In this document: one piece after another, positions 9,660 to 21,343 of the stretch
How positions within the stretch are numbered: position 1 is the stretch's first letter
Layout: every line of letters starts with the position of its first letter
Source: Rheum nobile
Lineage: Eukaryota; Streptophyta; Magnoliopsida; Caryophyllales; Polygonaceae
Assembly: GCA_027886185.1 (NCBI GenBank)
Contig: WOAB01000869.1
Location: forward strand, 248,001 to 312,000
Length of the DNA: 64,000 nucleotides
Reading direction: 5' to 3'
The notes under the pieces: generated by a model
The model's input: the letters and a program-made list of their open reading frames with translations, nothing else
Database searches by the model: none
Told to the model about the DNA's origin: nothing
Made by a program: the position numbers and the translations under genes

Positions 9660-12469
9660 ATGGCGGAGGATCTAGTGTTGGACACGGCGATCAGAGACTG
9701 GGTGTTGATACCGCTCTCGGTGGTGATGGTGCTTATAGGAGTTCTTCGTTACTTCGTTTCGAAGCTCATGAACTCTTACCAAACCCCCGATCCCAAGATC
9801 GTCAAAGAAGGGTTTGTTTCCTAAATTTTGTGGCAACGTACATTTAATTTTCATAATTTTGATGGGAATAAGTTCTTGATATTGGCAGACAGCTGATAGT
9901 TAGGGCTCGGAACTTGAAGGCGGCCGCCAATTTCATCCCTCCCAAATCCTTCCTTGCTCGTCGCGTTTACTTCTGTAATGAGGTCACTCTCTTAACTCAT
10001 TCTCTCTCTGTCTTTTACTCCAGGTTTGTGGCATTAAGTTGAAGTCTAATTATCCACATTCCCAATATATTGAGTAGCTATAGTAAATTGAGTAGCTTTA
10101 GTAAACTGAGTGGATACTGGTTTAAATAATGATTAGCTACAGAAAATTGTTGTAACCCTGATAGCTGAAAAGTCTCTTAGGTTTAATTTCAGAATTATTT
10201 TTTGTGACAGAGGCTGATGTTGAAAAGCTTTACTGAGTTAGTTTTAAAGTTTTGACTTTTGAATGAGCGGCCTCAGTGTTTTTCTTATCTTTGTAGAGGA
10301 TTTTAGCTGCCATGAAGAAATGATTTTTGTATGTTTGGAGTTTTAGCTTAGGAGAAATGAGATAAAGTTTGGTGATCGGAGGTTAGCTTGGAAGAATGAG
10401 TTTGGTGTTATAACTCAAGTGTTCACAAGCTTCAATCTTTGCTCTGGATCCTGCAAGGAGGATATTGAATGTCAATGGGTTGTAGGGAGGATGGTTTGCC
10501 CTATAATCTAGATAGTGAACTGTAATGAGATTTCGGCAGGACAGATTAGCTGTAGAGGTGCCCTATGTCGTTTTCAGTGTTCCTTCTGACAAAGCTTATA
10601 TGTATAGAAACTGCATCTTCACTTAGACAATCTGTAAACAAATATGGCCAATGGCCATACAATATGATGGAGTTTGATGAGTTTGTAATGCATCAGATTT
10701 GAAAATTGTGAGTTAAAAATAAACCTACTGAAAGAAGGATGACCAAGCTTATATATTATGATTGTTTGACTGCTATATTACTGATTTTACACTATAGCTT
10801 TTACTGTAGAAGCTAATGGAAACATAGTTGCATAATGAATACAGCTTGATGCTTAGAGAAGCAAGTCTGTTTTCTTTTCTTTTTATAATGTATTGAACTT
10901 AATCTAGATCATTTAATATGTTTGTAATGTAAGATATGTTCGCTTTCATTTATTATAATTGTCAGTTACTTTGTGTTTTCTTGCAAAAGAAAGCTCTCTG
11001 TTTTCTTGGTTTAGTAATTGCGGACTCCATTTAACATTAGAAGGTTCTGCATGATGTTTGAGTGTAGGAGAATGGCCTTTTACATGTGCCCAAGGGAGAA
11101 GGTCAGAATGCACAAGCCCAAATGTTTTCTGACCCAAACATGGCTATGGATATGATGAAGAAGAACTTGTCAATGATTATACCTCAGGTGAGTTGATTTG
11201 TTTATTAATTACCTATTTCGGCTTTGTCACTTCTAGTGCTTGACTTGATTCCTAAATTACTACTGCTTAATTTCCAGACTCTCACATTTGCATGGGTTGA
11301 CTTCTTCTTCTCTGGATTTGTGGCAGGTATTATTTTTCCTTGTGTTTTTTGATGGATTCTTTCATTAGCTTGTAATTGACATCAAGTAATCTTTCCAACA
11401 GTAATTTTTAACTGTGATTTGTAAGGTCCTTTTTGTTTGGCAATCTATGCTATGATGGATCTGGGAAAAATGATAAACTATATCTTACTTTATCTCTATA
11501 CATGCTTTTGTTAGTCTTAATATGTGTTTATACTGTACCTTTTGATCTCATCAGTTGGTTAAATAGGCTAAAGCTTCTCTTGGCAGTTGATGTAAACTTC
11601 TTCAATTTAGATACTGATTATTTGTTTTTTCTTGTTACCATTCAGCCAAAATACCCTTTCCGCTTACTCAGAGATTCAGATCCATGTTGCAAAATGGCAT
11701 TGACTTGAGCACAGTTAATGTGAGCTATGTAAGTAGCCGGTCATGGTACGTAACAAACTGTGTATTATTTGCTGATTATAAACATTGACTATCTTTGATT
11801 CTGTGTTTACATCTGCATATCCAGAGCAGTTTAAACTTTTAACATAGCTGATGGTTTCTTTTGTTTTCATCAGGTATTTCCTCAATCTGTTTGGACTGAG
11901 GGGTCTGTTTAGCCTCATTCTGGGAGAAGAGAATGGTATTTAGCTACAGTTCTCGAAAATCTATGATCATATTGGACTTTTGTCATTTGTTATCACTTTC
12001 CTGTAATATAATAGGGAGAAACTAACATTACTATATTAATGCAGCCATGGATGATACACAACGCATGATGCAGATGGGGGGATTTGGCTTCGATCCTTCA
12101 AAGGTAATGTTTCTGATATGACATTCGGCTTTTGTTGACGGTGGTACCCTAATAGATAATCTGCTTCTGCTTGTCTACTCTGGTCCATGATGCTCAGTTC
12201 TGTAGGCATGATTTCTAAAATAGCCAGCTTTGCAATAATATCATTTTCGGTGATTCTTGAACGTCATTACGTGTACATGTCTGAAAAATTCAGTGAGTTT
12301 TTTTCTCTTCATGTTCTCTTTCCATTTGAACTGTCGATCAAACTTTGTTACTACCTTATGACAGAGCCTGGGCGCTGAGAAAGACAGCCTTGATATCATC
12401 CAACATGATTGGACCCTTCCCAAATTTGAGCAACGGGCGGAAGCAGTTTTGAGAAAACTCGTCCGTTAA
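9660..12469 (+). CDS. EMC3: ER membrane protein complex subunit 3
   Basis: Eight exons: 9660-9811, 9889-9982, 11068-11187, 11278-11326, 11646-11745, 11874-11935, 12045-12103 and 12365-12469. They total 741 bp, giving 246 aa, the usual EMC3 length. The start MAEDLVLDTAIRDWVLIPLS and later blocks (SDPNMAMDMMKKNLSMIIPQ, FAWVDFFFSGFVAAKIPFPL, VSYVSSRSWYFLNLFGLRGL, MGGFGFDPSK) are typical of EMC3. In the complex EMC3 is the Oxa1/YidC-like membrane subunit that inserts tail-anchored and multi-pass proteins into the ER. Hydrophobic segments lie near residues 15-33, 123-141 and 170-190. Intron 2 is the longest (about 1.1 kb) and holds nothing recognisable. All splice phases agree. Confidence 0.95.
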
Positions 12470-14659
12470 CCACCTGGCTATGTTGCAACAGTAATCGATA
12501 AACCTTGTTCTCCGTGTAAGGATCTTTACAATATTTTTTAGGTTAACAATTATTTGTGTAAGAGATATTGTGATGCCATACTTAGAACAGTTTTAGATCC
12601 AAGAATATGTCTATATATTAACACGGGGTGTTTTGGATTATTAATCTGCTACTAAGTTGTGAGTAAGCTAAATGCTGAGACAAATCCAAGTGGCTTCGAA
12701 GTGACCATTGATAGACCTTGTTCTCTTGTGTTTACAGAGTCCCTTACCAACTTCCTTTGTTGTCAGTATAATAGTAAACCAAAGCGATGATCAGATGTTG
12801 GACTGTTGGTTTACTGTCATTTTCGGTAATTAATGCTTTGGAATTGGAATGCCAATTTGAACATTTGAATAATGCAAGTGTTGGGAGATTTTCATGTTGC
12901 GGCTCCCACCTATTACCTATACTTTCATGTCTTTGTCTGCACTTTGTGTGATCATATATATGAACAAAAGAAAGATAAAGGGCATTCCATTCATGGCGTA
13001 ATTTCAGGGTTTGGGAGAAAGTAATCAAAGTTTATAGCACCTTTTATTGATCTTACTGTATTTGCTGGCCGTACATATATAGTAGGGATAAAGATTCTTA
13101 ATCAGGTCTGGTCGTGATTGAAATAAGACTAATAATGAACAAGGATAGTGTCCAAACTGACTGAAGTATATATAAATTCCTCCATGAAATAAACTACAGT
13201 TTGATGTACGTGTAGACAGTATTAATGGTCTGAATCTGAGAGAAGATATAGTAACGTAGCAACAATGAATATCTAACTAAGGTGTAAGTATTAAATAATG
13301 ATAGACCCTACTCATGCGCGCCACACATGCCTTGTTCCTCTCTTCCCAAATCACAATCCTAGCTCGCCTCAATTATTAAATAATGATAGACCTAGCTAGC
13401 TACTATATTTGATCACATACTCATTCTATAGCCACTTGATATATATATATATATGAAAACTACCAATCCCTAGCTAGCTAGCTGGCCTTTTTTATCCTAG
13501 CTAGCTTGAAATCAAATGAAATAGAATATATGTTGATCGATTATTGAAGCTAGTGAACCATAAATTAAATTTACTCTTTACCAAACTATATATATATGTA
13601 TATCTAACTAAAAGGTGTAAGTATTGATCGATCTGTCAAGAAGAAACTAACATCGATTCAATTGTTTGGACAATTTCATAGGGCATGGGGTCCCGGCCTC
13701 CACCGGCGCGGCCAAGCTGTAATCTTTTTTAAGCTCCTTTACAGATTGCATTGTACAATTTGCCTACCTAGCTAGCTAGCGAGTTGCTCAAAAAGACATT
13801 GTCTCCTGTAATCAGATCTGCTTTATTAAATGTGTTGGTTTTTCAACAAATTACTTGTAGGGATGCAAGTTTAGACTTTTAGTCCAACAAACCCATTTAT
13901 ATATGTGATTTAAAAAATATTGATTTCAAGTCGATCATTAGTGTTTCGACTTAAAACACAAAATAAACAAACTTAATTGTAAATTTATAACTCACACCTG
14001 ACGTGCTTAAAGTGTGTAATATTTTGCCCTTTAATTTGGGGTGTGAACCCAAAAACAAAGTGAAGAATATATGATTTTATGAACATGCCAAGATGGCATG
14101 TCAATGTCATGGACACAATAAGTGGTAGCAGATCGATTTTGTGTGTACAACCTACACTGGAGGGGGCACATATCTAAATTCATGTGTTTTAATTTCCAAA
14201 ATCAAAACTATAGACGTTGAGATCTACAATATCTTGATCATTATTATAGTAGTATAAGTATTTATATATGATCACCTAGCTAGGTACGTTTTAATTATTT
14301 GCCATGAAAGCTCACTATTTATGCATGCATGCGTTCCAATTTACTTACACTTTGTCATGGTACAAATCTTCTTTAAAGTATGTTTGCGATGTAGGATCCA
14401 AATCATTCTTTTTTGAAATTTTGGTTCAAGATTGTAATTAATCTTGATTCGCTTCTTTTAACGAGCTTTACTAGCTTGATTCATGAAAACAAATTAATTT
14501 GCTAGAGTACGGATGATCGATACACTATTGAAGCAATTGTTCATTAATTTGCTTTATAACGAATCAAAGATCAATGTTGCCTGTGGTAAGAAGGTTAAGA
14601 CATAGAAGATTACAAATATATAAATAGTATAGGCTCACATTAATAGTTGGCATGGCGAC

Positions 14660-14692
<33 letters not shown>

Positions 14693-15340
14693 TGACATTT
14701 TCACATCATGTTAAATCCAAAGGGTATAATTTTGATGGGAAAGAGTGATATTACAGTAAAAACCGATGAACATGAACCCACCTTCAAATTAACTTATATA
14801 TATGAGGTTGTACTAGGTGAAATAATAGCGAACATATAATAATTGCTTGTAAGATCCGCTAACTATACTATATATGATGTTATGATATTATGTTTTATGT
14901 GGCCTTCTTTGGTTTACAAATATCTCAGGTTAAAAAAATAATTGAGTGCAACATGTATCATTAGGTTTTATGAATGGCAAAAGTCGACATGGGTTATACG
15001 AAAATACGCATCATATATACATATATATATATGAAGTATATCGATCATATATATCGATTTTGATCACACCATTAAGTGATCAAACTAATTACTAAATGAA
15101 TACGATAAATCCTTACCACTTAAAAATTATTAGTTTGATATTTATCATATAAATGGAAATTGATAGCATATACAACTGGACTAACACCTGTGTTTAGATT
15201 AGAACGCATTAATTAATTCAAGGAATTTGAATTTGAAAATATACTTTTGGTGGGTCCTCCCTGTCCACCTCATGCGGGTCCCATTTTCTTAAATGAATTG
15301 AAGGAATTTTAATTCAATTCGCTCCTCGATCGATCTTCTC
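12470..15340. other. intergenic, AT-rich, no recognised gene
   Basis: About 2.9 kb. It starts with the EMC3 3' UTR. It contains an (AT)n tract near 13440, an (ATT)9 microsatellite at 14661-14687, several GCTAGCTAGC clusters (13380-13500, 13770-13785) and palindromic TATATA stretches near 15010-15060. No supported coding region or clear transposon ends were found. Confidence 0.5.
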
Positions 15341-15348
15341 TATAAATA
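15341..15348 (+). promoter_or_regulatory. TATA box of the Hev b 5-like gene
   Basis: TATAAATA lies 93 bp upstream of the ATG, followed by a CT-rich leader (15366-15432) typical of highly expressed plant genes. Confidence 0.7.
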
Positions 15349-15433
15349 GCCTTACGCTTAAGCACTCTCCATCTCACTTCCAAAAGCTCTTATAATCTCT
15401 CTCCTTGGATCTCCATTTACACATTTCTCTCCA

Positions 15434-16342
15434 ATGGCCACTGTCGAGGTATCTTATTTTTGCCTTATCGACTCATATATATATGCACGTAATCAAATAC
15501 TACCTTTTGTTGCTCCTATGTTCAAGTTTGTTTCCCAATAGTTTTAGTGACCGTTATTAATTATGCATGCTCTAGTACTTTGCCTTTCTTGTTGTACATT
15601 TTTTTATAGAACTTCAATTGCGCAAATATATAGATTGATCAAATTAGGACCTGTTTGGCAATTAACTTATAAATTATTTATAAATAAAATTTAATTTTTT
15701 TTCTTCTTTCACATTTCCCAACCCCCAAAATTTAAATTTCAAATACCATTTTTATAAAAAAACTTTTTTATAAATAATTTTTTTTATATAAAAACACTTA
15801 TCAAACAAACCCTAATATATATTAAAAAATCCCACCTTTCAAACTGGTGTACGTGAATTAACTTGTTCATGTAAAAAATTTAAAGTAGGTAGTGAGATGC
15901 ATGATGAGTGGAAAGTTGATTGAAGATGAATAACATATCCTAATGAAACTAAACTGGGTTAATATATATATTCGTGTACGTACGTGTATAGGTTGCAGCA
16001 ACCACCACACTGGTGCAGGTAGAGGAGGTCGAAAAGGCCGTAGCCACCGAGAAAGTAGAGGCGGAGGAAGTTGAGGCTTCCGAAGAAGTCACTACTGAGG
16101 CAACAATCGAAACCCCAGCTGAAGAAGAAGAAGAAGAAGAAGCAGAGGAACAAACTGTGCAACCAACAGTTGAAGAAGAAATTGCAACCAAGGAGGTTGT
16201 GGTGGAATTGGAGGCCAAGGAGAAGGAAGAAGAGCAAAAGCAAGAAGATGTAGCCGAGGAGGCGCCGGCGCCAGCTGTACCGACTGAGGAGGAGGCGGAG
16301 GAAGTGACTGCAGATGTTGCTGCTGACAAGGCTGAGGAGTAA
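15434..16342 (+). CDS. Glu-rich acidic protein, Hev b 5-like
   Basis: Two exons, 15434-15448 (5 codons, MATVE) and 15992-16342, give 121 aa. The N-terminus MATVEVAATTTLVQVEEVEK and a body made almost wholly of Glu, Ala, Val, Thr and Pro match the pattern of the plant acidic proteins related to the rubber latex allergen Hev b 5. No folded domain is predicted. The protein should be disordered and very acidic, with a Glu-only run from GAAGAAGAAG repeats near 16120-16145. The cellular role of this family is not established. A tiny first exon ahead of a 543-bp intron, a strong TATA box and a CT-rich leader suggest high expression. The intron contains a small foldback MITE. Antisense frames over the exon are shadows of its biased composition. 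Confidence 0.75.
15647..15813. mobile_element. small foldback MITE in intron 1 of the Hev b 5-like gene
   Basis: The left end GGACCTGTTTGGCAA and the reverse complement of the right end GGGTTTGTTTGATAAG form imperfect terminal inverted repeats, each flanked by TA. The interior is AT-rich and self-complementary (TTATAAATTATTTATAA and its mirror). No coding capacity. Confidence 0.55.
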
Positions 16343-16809
16343 AAAGTAAAAACATATACGTACTGGCATATATATATGGCTAGTACCTTTATATTATTAT
16401 CATATAATTAAGTTCCATATATGATATATGTACGTTGTTTGATTAAATTGAACGGTGTGTTTTGAGGTGATCTGCAGTACGTATGATTAATTAAGCCGGC
16501 CACTTGGTATTGTAGTAGAATTAATGGCTTAATTACAAGGTTTTGTGGGTACTTACATGGGAAAGATCAATGTTTATTTGTTTGTTCAAGTGATGAATGG
16601 ATTTTAAGAGTCGGGTGTGCTGCTTTTGTACAGATCGGAGTATGTCTCTCTTCATATCTAGCTTATCTACATGAATAAATAAAGTTTGCTTTTGTTCTCT
16701 CTCTATTTCTCACTTGGAGTATTTGTTTTAGCAAAGGCTTCAATGACAACCATTTCTAAAGAAACATTTCATTGTAGTAGGTATATATCTCTCTTAAGTA
16801 TTGAGATTC
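16343..16809. other. 3' UTR and downstream spacer
   Basis: Holds the 3' UTR of the Hev b 5-like gene, with overlapping AATAAA signals near 16674-16683. From 16745 a block beginning GACAACCATTTCTAAAGAAA is repeated at 17595 on the far side of the next element. Confidence 0.6.
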
Positions 16810-17558
16810 GGTGAGGATGAGAATGGATGAGAGGAATGAAGATGCATGAGAACCGTTAGATGAGAAGCAAACGGAGTGTCCAGATCGCTTTTCAAAAATT
16901 CGACACGGCCAAATTATTCGCAAAAAAACGGATTCGCGTGCACACGAAGTGTAAATTTGTGTACATGCCAAATACACTGTTGTGTGTATGCCAAATACAC
17001 TACAGTGTGCATGTGAAATTCATTTTTGTGTGCATGCATAAAATGCATGCGTTCATATGGAATGAATAAAACGTGTGCACATGAAAACACGAATATGTGC
17101 ATGCGAAGTATACTACTGTTTGCATGCGAATTATACTACTATGTGTATGTGAAATGACACGTTTGTTCATACGAAATGCACTACGTGCTATGTGTGCATG
17201 TAAAACAATGTAGGTGTGCATGTGTGCACATGAAAATAACATGTGTGCATGCGAAAATGACTCAAAGTGCATACGAAATAACATGTGTGCATACGTATGA
17301 AAACCAACGAAAATAACCTACGTGTGCATACAAAAATGACTTATGTGTGCACATGAAAACAACGTGTGTGTGCATGCAAAACAACATATGTGTGCATACA
17401 GACTAAAATGCGTGTGCATGCAATTCGCGTTTTTTCGCGAAAAATTCGGCCGTGCCAAACTGTATCCGAATTTTTTCCTTGGCTGATTTGGGCGCTCTTC
17501 TTCTTGATCCAACGGTCTTGGAGCGTCTTCACTCCTCTCCTAAACCCTCATTCTCACC
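16810..17558. mobile_element. inverted-repeat element enclosing a minisatellite
   Basis: The left end starts GGTGAGGATGAG and the right end is CATTCTCACC. Their outer ~130 bp are imperfect inverted repeats sharing blocks such as AAAAATTCG, CACGGCC, TTCGC and AAAAAACG, and AGACCGTTGGAT versus GAACCGTTAGAT. The interior is a degenerate minisatellite. No transposase frame is present and I found no convincing target duplication, so the class (possibly a MULE-like element with long inverted repeats) stays open. Confidence 0.55.
16938..17425. repeat. degenerate minisatellite, GTGTGCATG(C/T)GAAA core
   Basis: About 490 bp of repeats with a core resembling GTGTGCATGCGAAAATAAC, with unit length varying roughly between 20 and 32 bp. 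Translated shadows are full of Cys-Met-His. It sits exactly between the inverted arms of the surrounding element. Confidence 0.8.
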
Positions 17559-18445
17559 TTATCTTTTCCCATCTCTTAATTAGTCACATAAACAGACAAC
17601 CATTTCTAAAGAAACATTTCATTGAAGGTATATATATCTCTTAATTAGTCACATAAACAGAGGCCTTATATATGTTTTTTTTTTTTTTTTTTGAGCTGAG
17701 AGGCCTTATGGAATTAATAGGATTGTTATTTACTTGTCTAGCTCTAATCCCCAGCTGACCAATAGCACGTACATACAAGGGCGGATATACGGGGCCAAGG
17801 GGGCTACCCTTCTCAACCAATCCTTTATAATATATCAAATTTTTGGTTAATTTTTTTTGAATTTTGAATTTTCTTCATATAGTATACATAAAATAATAAA
17901 TAAATTACAAGAAAAATTTAATGATATTTGTCTTCAAACTTTTCTAAAAAAAGCTATCGATTAGTTTAATTATTCAATCCCTCTCCCACCCTTCTTTTTT
18001 TTTTTTTTTTGTTAAATTTGAGTCTTAATTGCCTTATTAAAATCTTTATATTTATAAACACAATTTTATTTCTCTTTTTTTTTCTTCTATGTTTTAATTT
18101 TTTACTAAAAGCGAATTGAAAATCTTATATTATTTAAATATTTTTTAAATTTGCTAAAAAATAAAATATATATTGCATAAATTAATTAAATTTCAAAAAA
18201 TAAATTTTATATATTTTTAATTTTAAAATATCAATATAAATATTAATTTATAAAATGAAAAATATATGAAACTAAAATTACCCCTCAACAAATTCCTAGA
18301 TCTACATACATTAGCATATCCCCTTTTTCCCTGACTTCATTATAGATATTGATTCATCACTTTATTTTAATATTTTTTTCATTTCTTTCAAATTTTATAA
18401 TCATTGTTTTGTTTCTTTTGTCTAAACCCAAATTCGCCACGGAAT
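17559..18445. other. AT-rich spacer with duplicated blocks and a mini-insertion
   Basis: Contains CTCTTAATTAGTCACATAAA twice (17573 and 17638) and a second copy of the 16745 block (17595). A 30-bp poly(T) insert (17670-17699) is flanked by GAGGCCTTAT direct repeats. A hAT-like fragment GGGCGGATATACGGGGCCAAG lies at about 17780. The rest is AT-rich without genes. Confidence 0.55.
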
Positions 18446-18709
18446 TACTCCCTCCGTCCATTTATTTCGTTCCCATTTTGACTGGACACACTTGTCGAGA
18501 CGAAGTTTGTATCGTTAATATCTCTAATTACATATTAATAAAAATTATAATTTTTTGATATTATCAGAGTACTCGTTAAGATGAATCAAACAAAATCCCA
18601 GATGACTATGTTTTTTCTTATATATTGGAAGAAATCTCAAAGATTCTCTTCAACTACAAATAGTTGTACAAAGATGAAATGGGAACGAAATAAAGAGAGG
18701 TAGGGAGTA
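18446..18709. mobile_element. Stowaway-type MITE (Tc1/mariner), copy 1
   Basis: It begins TACTCCCTCCGTCC, ends GGTAGGGAGTA, and is bounded by TA on both sides. Length is 264 bp with no coding capacity. The interior matches, in inverted orientation, the copy at 52997-53255 (shared blocks include ACACTTGTCGAGACG and TTTTGTATCGTTAATATC-like sequence). Confidence 0.85.
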
Positions 18710-20084
18710 ATTCAATTGACCCTCCTGTCAGAATATATGACTTTTTTTTCGTCCTTAATTTATTTTTAGAAAATGAAAAATATTTATATTAATTTTTTTA
18801 AAGGAAAATAAAATGATTAACTAAGAGACATAAAAACTTTTAATTAGGAGGGACAATATTCGTAAAATTAACAGAGATATATCTATATATATTTAAAAAT
18901 TAGCATTCTTGGTCATTAAATTCTAACTTTTAAAGACAAAACTAACTTTATAAAAACCAATTTATGCTTAAATGGGTCCAAAGGCCTTCTATAATATGCT
19001 TAAATGGACCAATGGTTGGGCTAATATTTTTACAAATATGTTTACAAACATGCTAGAGATATGTTTTCAACCATTTTGTAGCTATACATGATAAATTTCA
19101 TGAGTTTCTTATTTTATATTGGAGATATAGTTCATTCAATTATTTAAAAAAATTCTATTTTGTAAAAGAATAATATATTGCACATGTATATTGTGTATAT
19201 GTTTTATTGTCGTATATAAATTTATAAAAGTTTCCTTAAGCCTGTTGAATCTATTTATGTTTTTATTGTAGGAGGTTTTTATTCAAATCAAACAAAAAAA
19301 ATGTGCGACCTTAATATAAAAAACTTAAATGTGTTATTGCTTCATACGTACAATCATATCTTAACATAGCTAAAACACTGACATATTATATTCATTTACA
19401 TGTTAAGCAAACCATGATAACATTTGTACCGACCCATACAAGGCGCATGATCTGTCTTCTTTAAAAAAATTGTGATTTATTGTTTGTTATAAGATTCTAA
19501 CACAACTAATGAAATGTCATGTATTATATAAACACAAAATAATAACATTTTCAGCCTGTTCAAATCACGTATAAAACTATATAGCTTTCATATGAATTAA
19601 ATTACATTATTTTACAACAAAAAATGGTTATAAATACACCGATATTTCCATAATAAAAAAAATACATTATGGATCGATAAAACCTGAATTCTACACAATC
19701 ATATAAACTCAATATTAATATATTATGATAAAAAATTATAGTACTTACTCTACATTGAGTATTGTCTACATAATAAAATGAATTATATAATTTATTTACT
19801 ATTCATAAAAAAAGAGTTAATCACCTTCGAAATTTGTATAAATTAACAATAACTAAAATAACAAAAAAAAAAAAATTTATTATAAAAACATAGCTAAAAA
19901 AATTAGCTTAATGCATTCATCGTGATTCGTGCGAAACACGGGCTTAAAGACGTAGTTAGTACAAATACCTATCATTTACATTTTACAGTATTTTATATTT
20001 ATCAATAATCCACTAGTATTAACAAAAAAAAGGACCGTTTCACAATCCCTAGACCAAACTAATCTATCTATCTATATATCTATA
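18710..20084. other. very AT-rich spacer, possible decayed Helitron
   Basis: No gene. A possible degenerate Helitron runs from TCTATATATATTTAAAAATT (18882) to a GTGCGAAACACGGG hairpin followed by CGTAG (about 19955). The last four bases differ from the usual CTRR, so this is only a candidate. Confidence 0.4.
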
Positions 20085-20852
20085 TCTATATATATATACT
20101 AAAACAGAAGCCTAAATCCTACGTGTCGATCTCACGTTCAATTCGCATACGTGTCGTCACCACGTTCAATTCGCCTACGTGTTGGCCTCTGAGCTATGTC
20201 ACGTCATCCGCCACGTCATCCGATATCTTATTTTATTATTTATTTTCATAACTATTTAAAACTAAATAATAATTATATCCAATCTTATCTTAATTTCGAA
20301 TTTTTACCATAACTATTTATCTTATCTTATTGTTTATTTTCATAACTATTTAAAACTATAAATTATATCATTTCTTATCCTATTTCCGAATTTTTACCAT
20401 GACTATTTAAAACTAAAATAATATTGACAGTATAAAAACTTTATCTTATTATTTCAGTTTAAAAATAGTAAATTCTATTTTTTAAATAAAAATTATTTAT
20501 GATTTAAAACTAATAAATCCATAACTATCTATATATAAACTATTTTTTTTAAAAAAAATTGATAATATCATATATCTTTTTTTTTGATAAAAAGAAGATA
20601 ATCTATATCTATCTCTAATAATAATAATTATTATTATTATTATATATTAATTAAGAATATAATATCAAAATTCATAATAATAATAATAATAATTTTGTTA
20701 ATTCGTATATCTTCGTAATTTTTGGTAAAAAGAAGATAATTTATATTATTTATCTCTAACAAACATAAATTTATGTACGATATTTATCTAATAAAAAATT
20801 ACTTTAAAAATATTATAACCCTAACCCGTACATGACACGGATATTATGCTAG
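20085..20852 (+). mobile_element. short non-autonomous Helitron
   Basis: The 5' end is TCTATATATATATACTAAAA, a common plant Helitron start. The 3' end has a short hairpin (CCGT...ACGG) followed by ATATTATGCTAG, and T follows, as expected for insertion between A and T with a CTRR terminus. The 3' end closely resembles that of the large minus-strand Helitron at 31151 (ACGG-ATATTATG-CTAG versus ACGG-GTATTACA-CTAG). There are no open frames. The exact first base is uncertain because the flank is a TA microsatellite. Confidence 0.75.
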
Positions 20853-21343
20853 TTCAAGTACTATACAAACTTTCTTGATTTTCCCTTATGTTTTTTCTAT
20901 CCCTACTTATATATTGATCGGAGTTTTTTTTCGGGTTGATCGGAAATTGATGAAGTGACTTGACCATTAACGTATCATTTATACCCACCACAAGAGTCGA
21001 GAGTTAACATATATAAATTGAAATGATAACATGACAACTTGGCATGTGATGAATTAGATAAACTGAATTGAATGAAAGAAATATTATTGTAACTTTGGTT
21101 CTATCCATCCACGTGGATCACCACGTCATGTTTAGCCACACATTCATTTGCATAATCCAAAGTTGTTCATTTTCTCATCCAACTAATTAAATTGAAAACC
21201 CCAAATTGTCCCCTTGTTCATTAATTCAATTACCTTTTCTTGCCAGCTCCAATCCCGCTACCTAGCTAGCTATATGAAACCGCTCTTAATTCTTCTCTTC
21301 CCTAATTAAGCACAAATATATATATATATACGGGAGAAGATCG
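20853..21343. other. TDT upstream region
   Basis: 491 bp between the Helitron end and the TDT start codon. It contains the ACGTGG/CCACGT palindromic region TCCACGTGGATCACCACGTC (21110-21129), a possible G-box/ABRE cluster. No TATA box was assigned with confidence. Confidence 0.45.
21110..21129. promoter_or_regulatory. G-box/ABRE-like cluster upstream of TDT
   Basis: A palindromic CCACGTGG followed 7 bp later by CCACGTC, about 225 bp upstream of the TDT start codon. CACGTG cores bind bZIP/bHLH factors in plants. The role here is inferred from sequence only. Confidence 0.45.

Noticed and set aside
15949..16369. Minus-strand frames of 126-136 aa rich in Ser or Leu/Phe
   Set aside because: They mirror the GAG/GAA-rich exon of the Hev b 5-like gene and have no other support.
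16860..17512. Cys/Met/His-rich frames on both strands
   Set aside because: They are translations of the GTGTGCATG minisatellite in several frames, not proteins.
16810..17558. Assigning the minisatellite element to the Mutator class
   Set aside because: Flanking 8-11 bp on the two sides do not match, so the class cannot be supported from this sequence.
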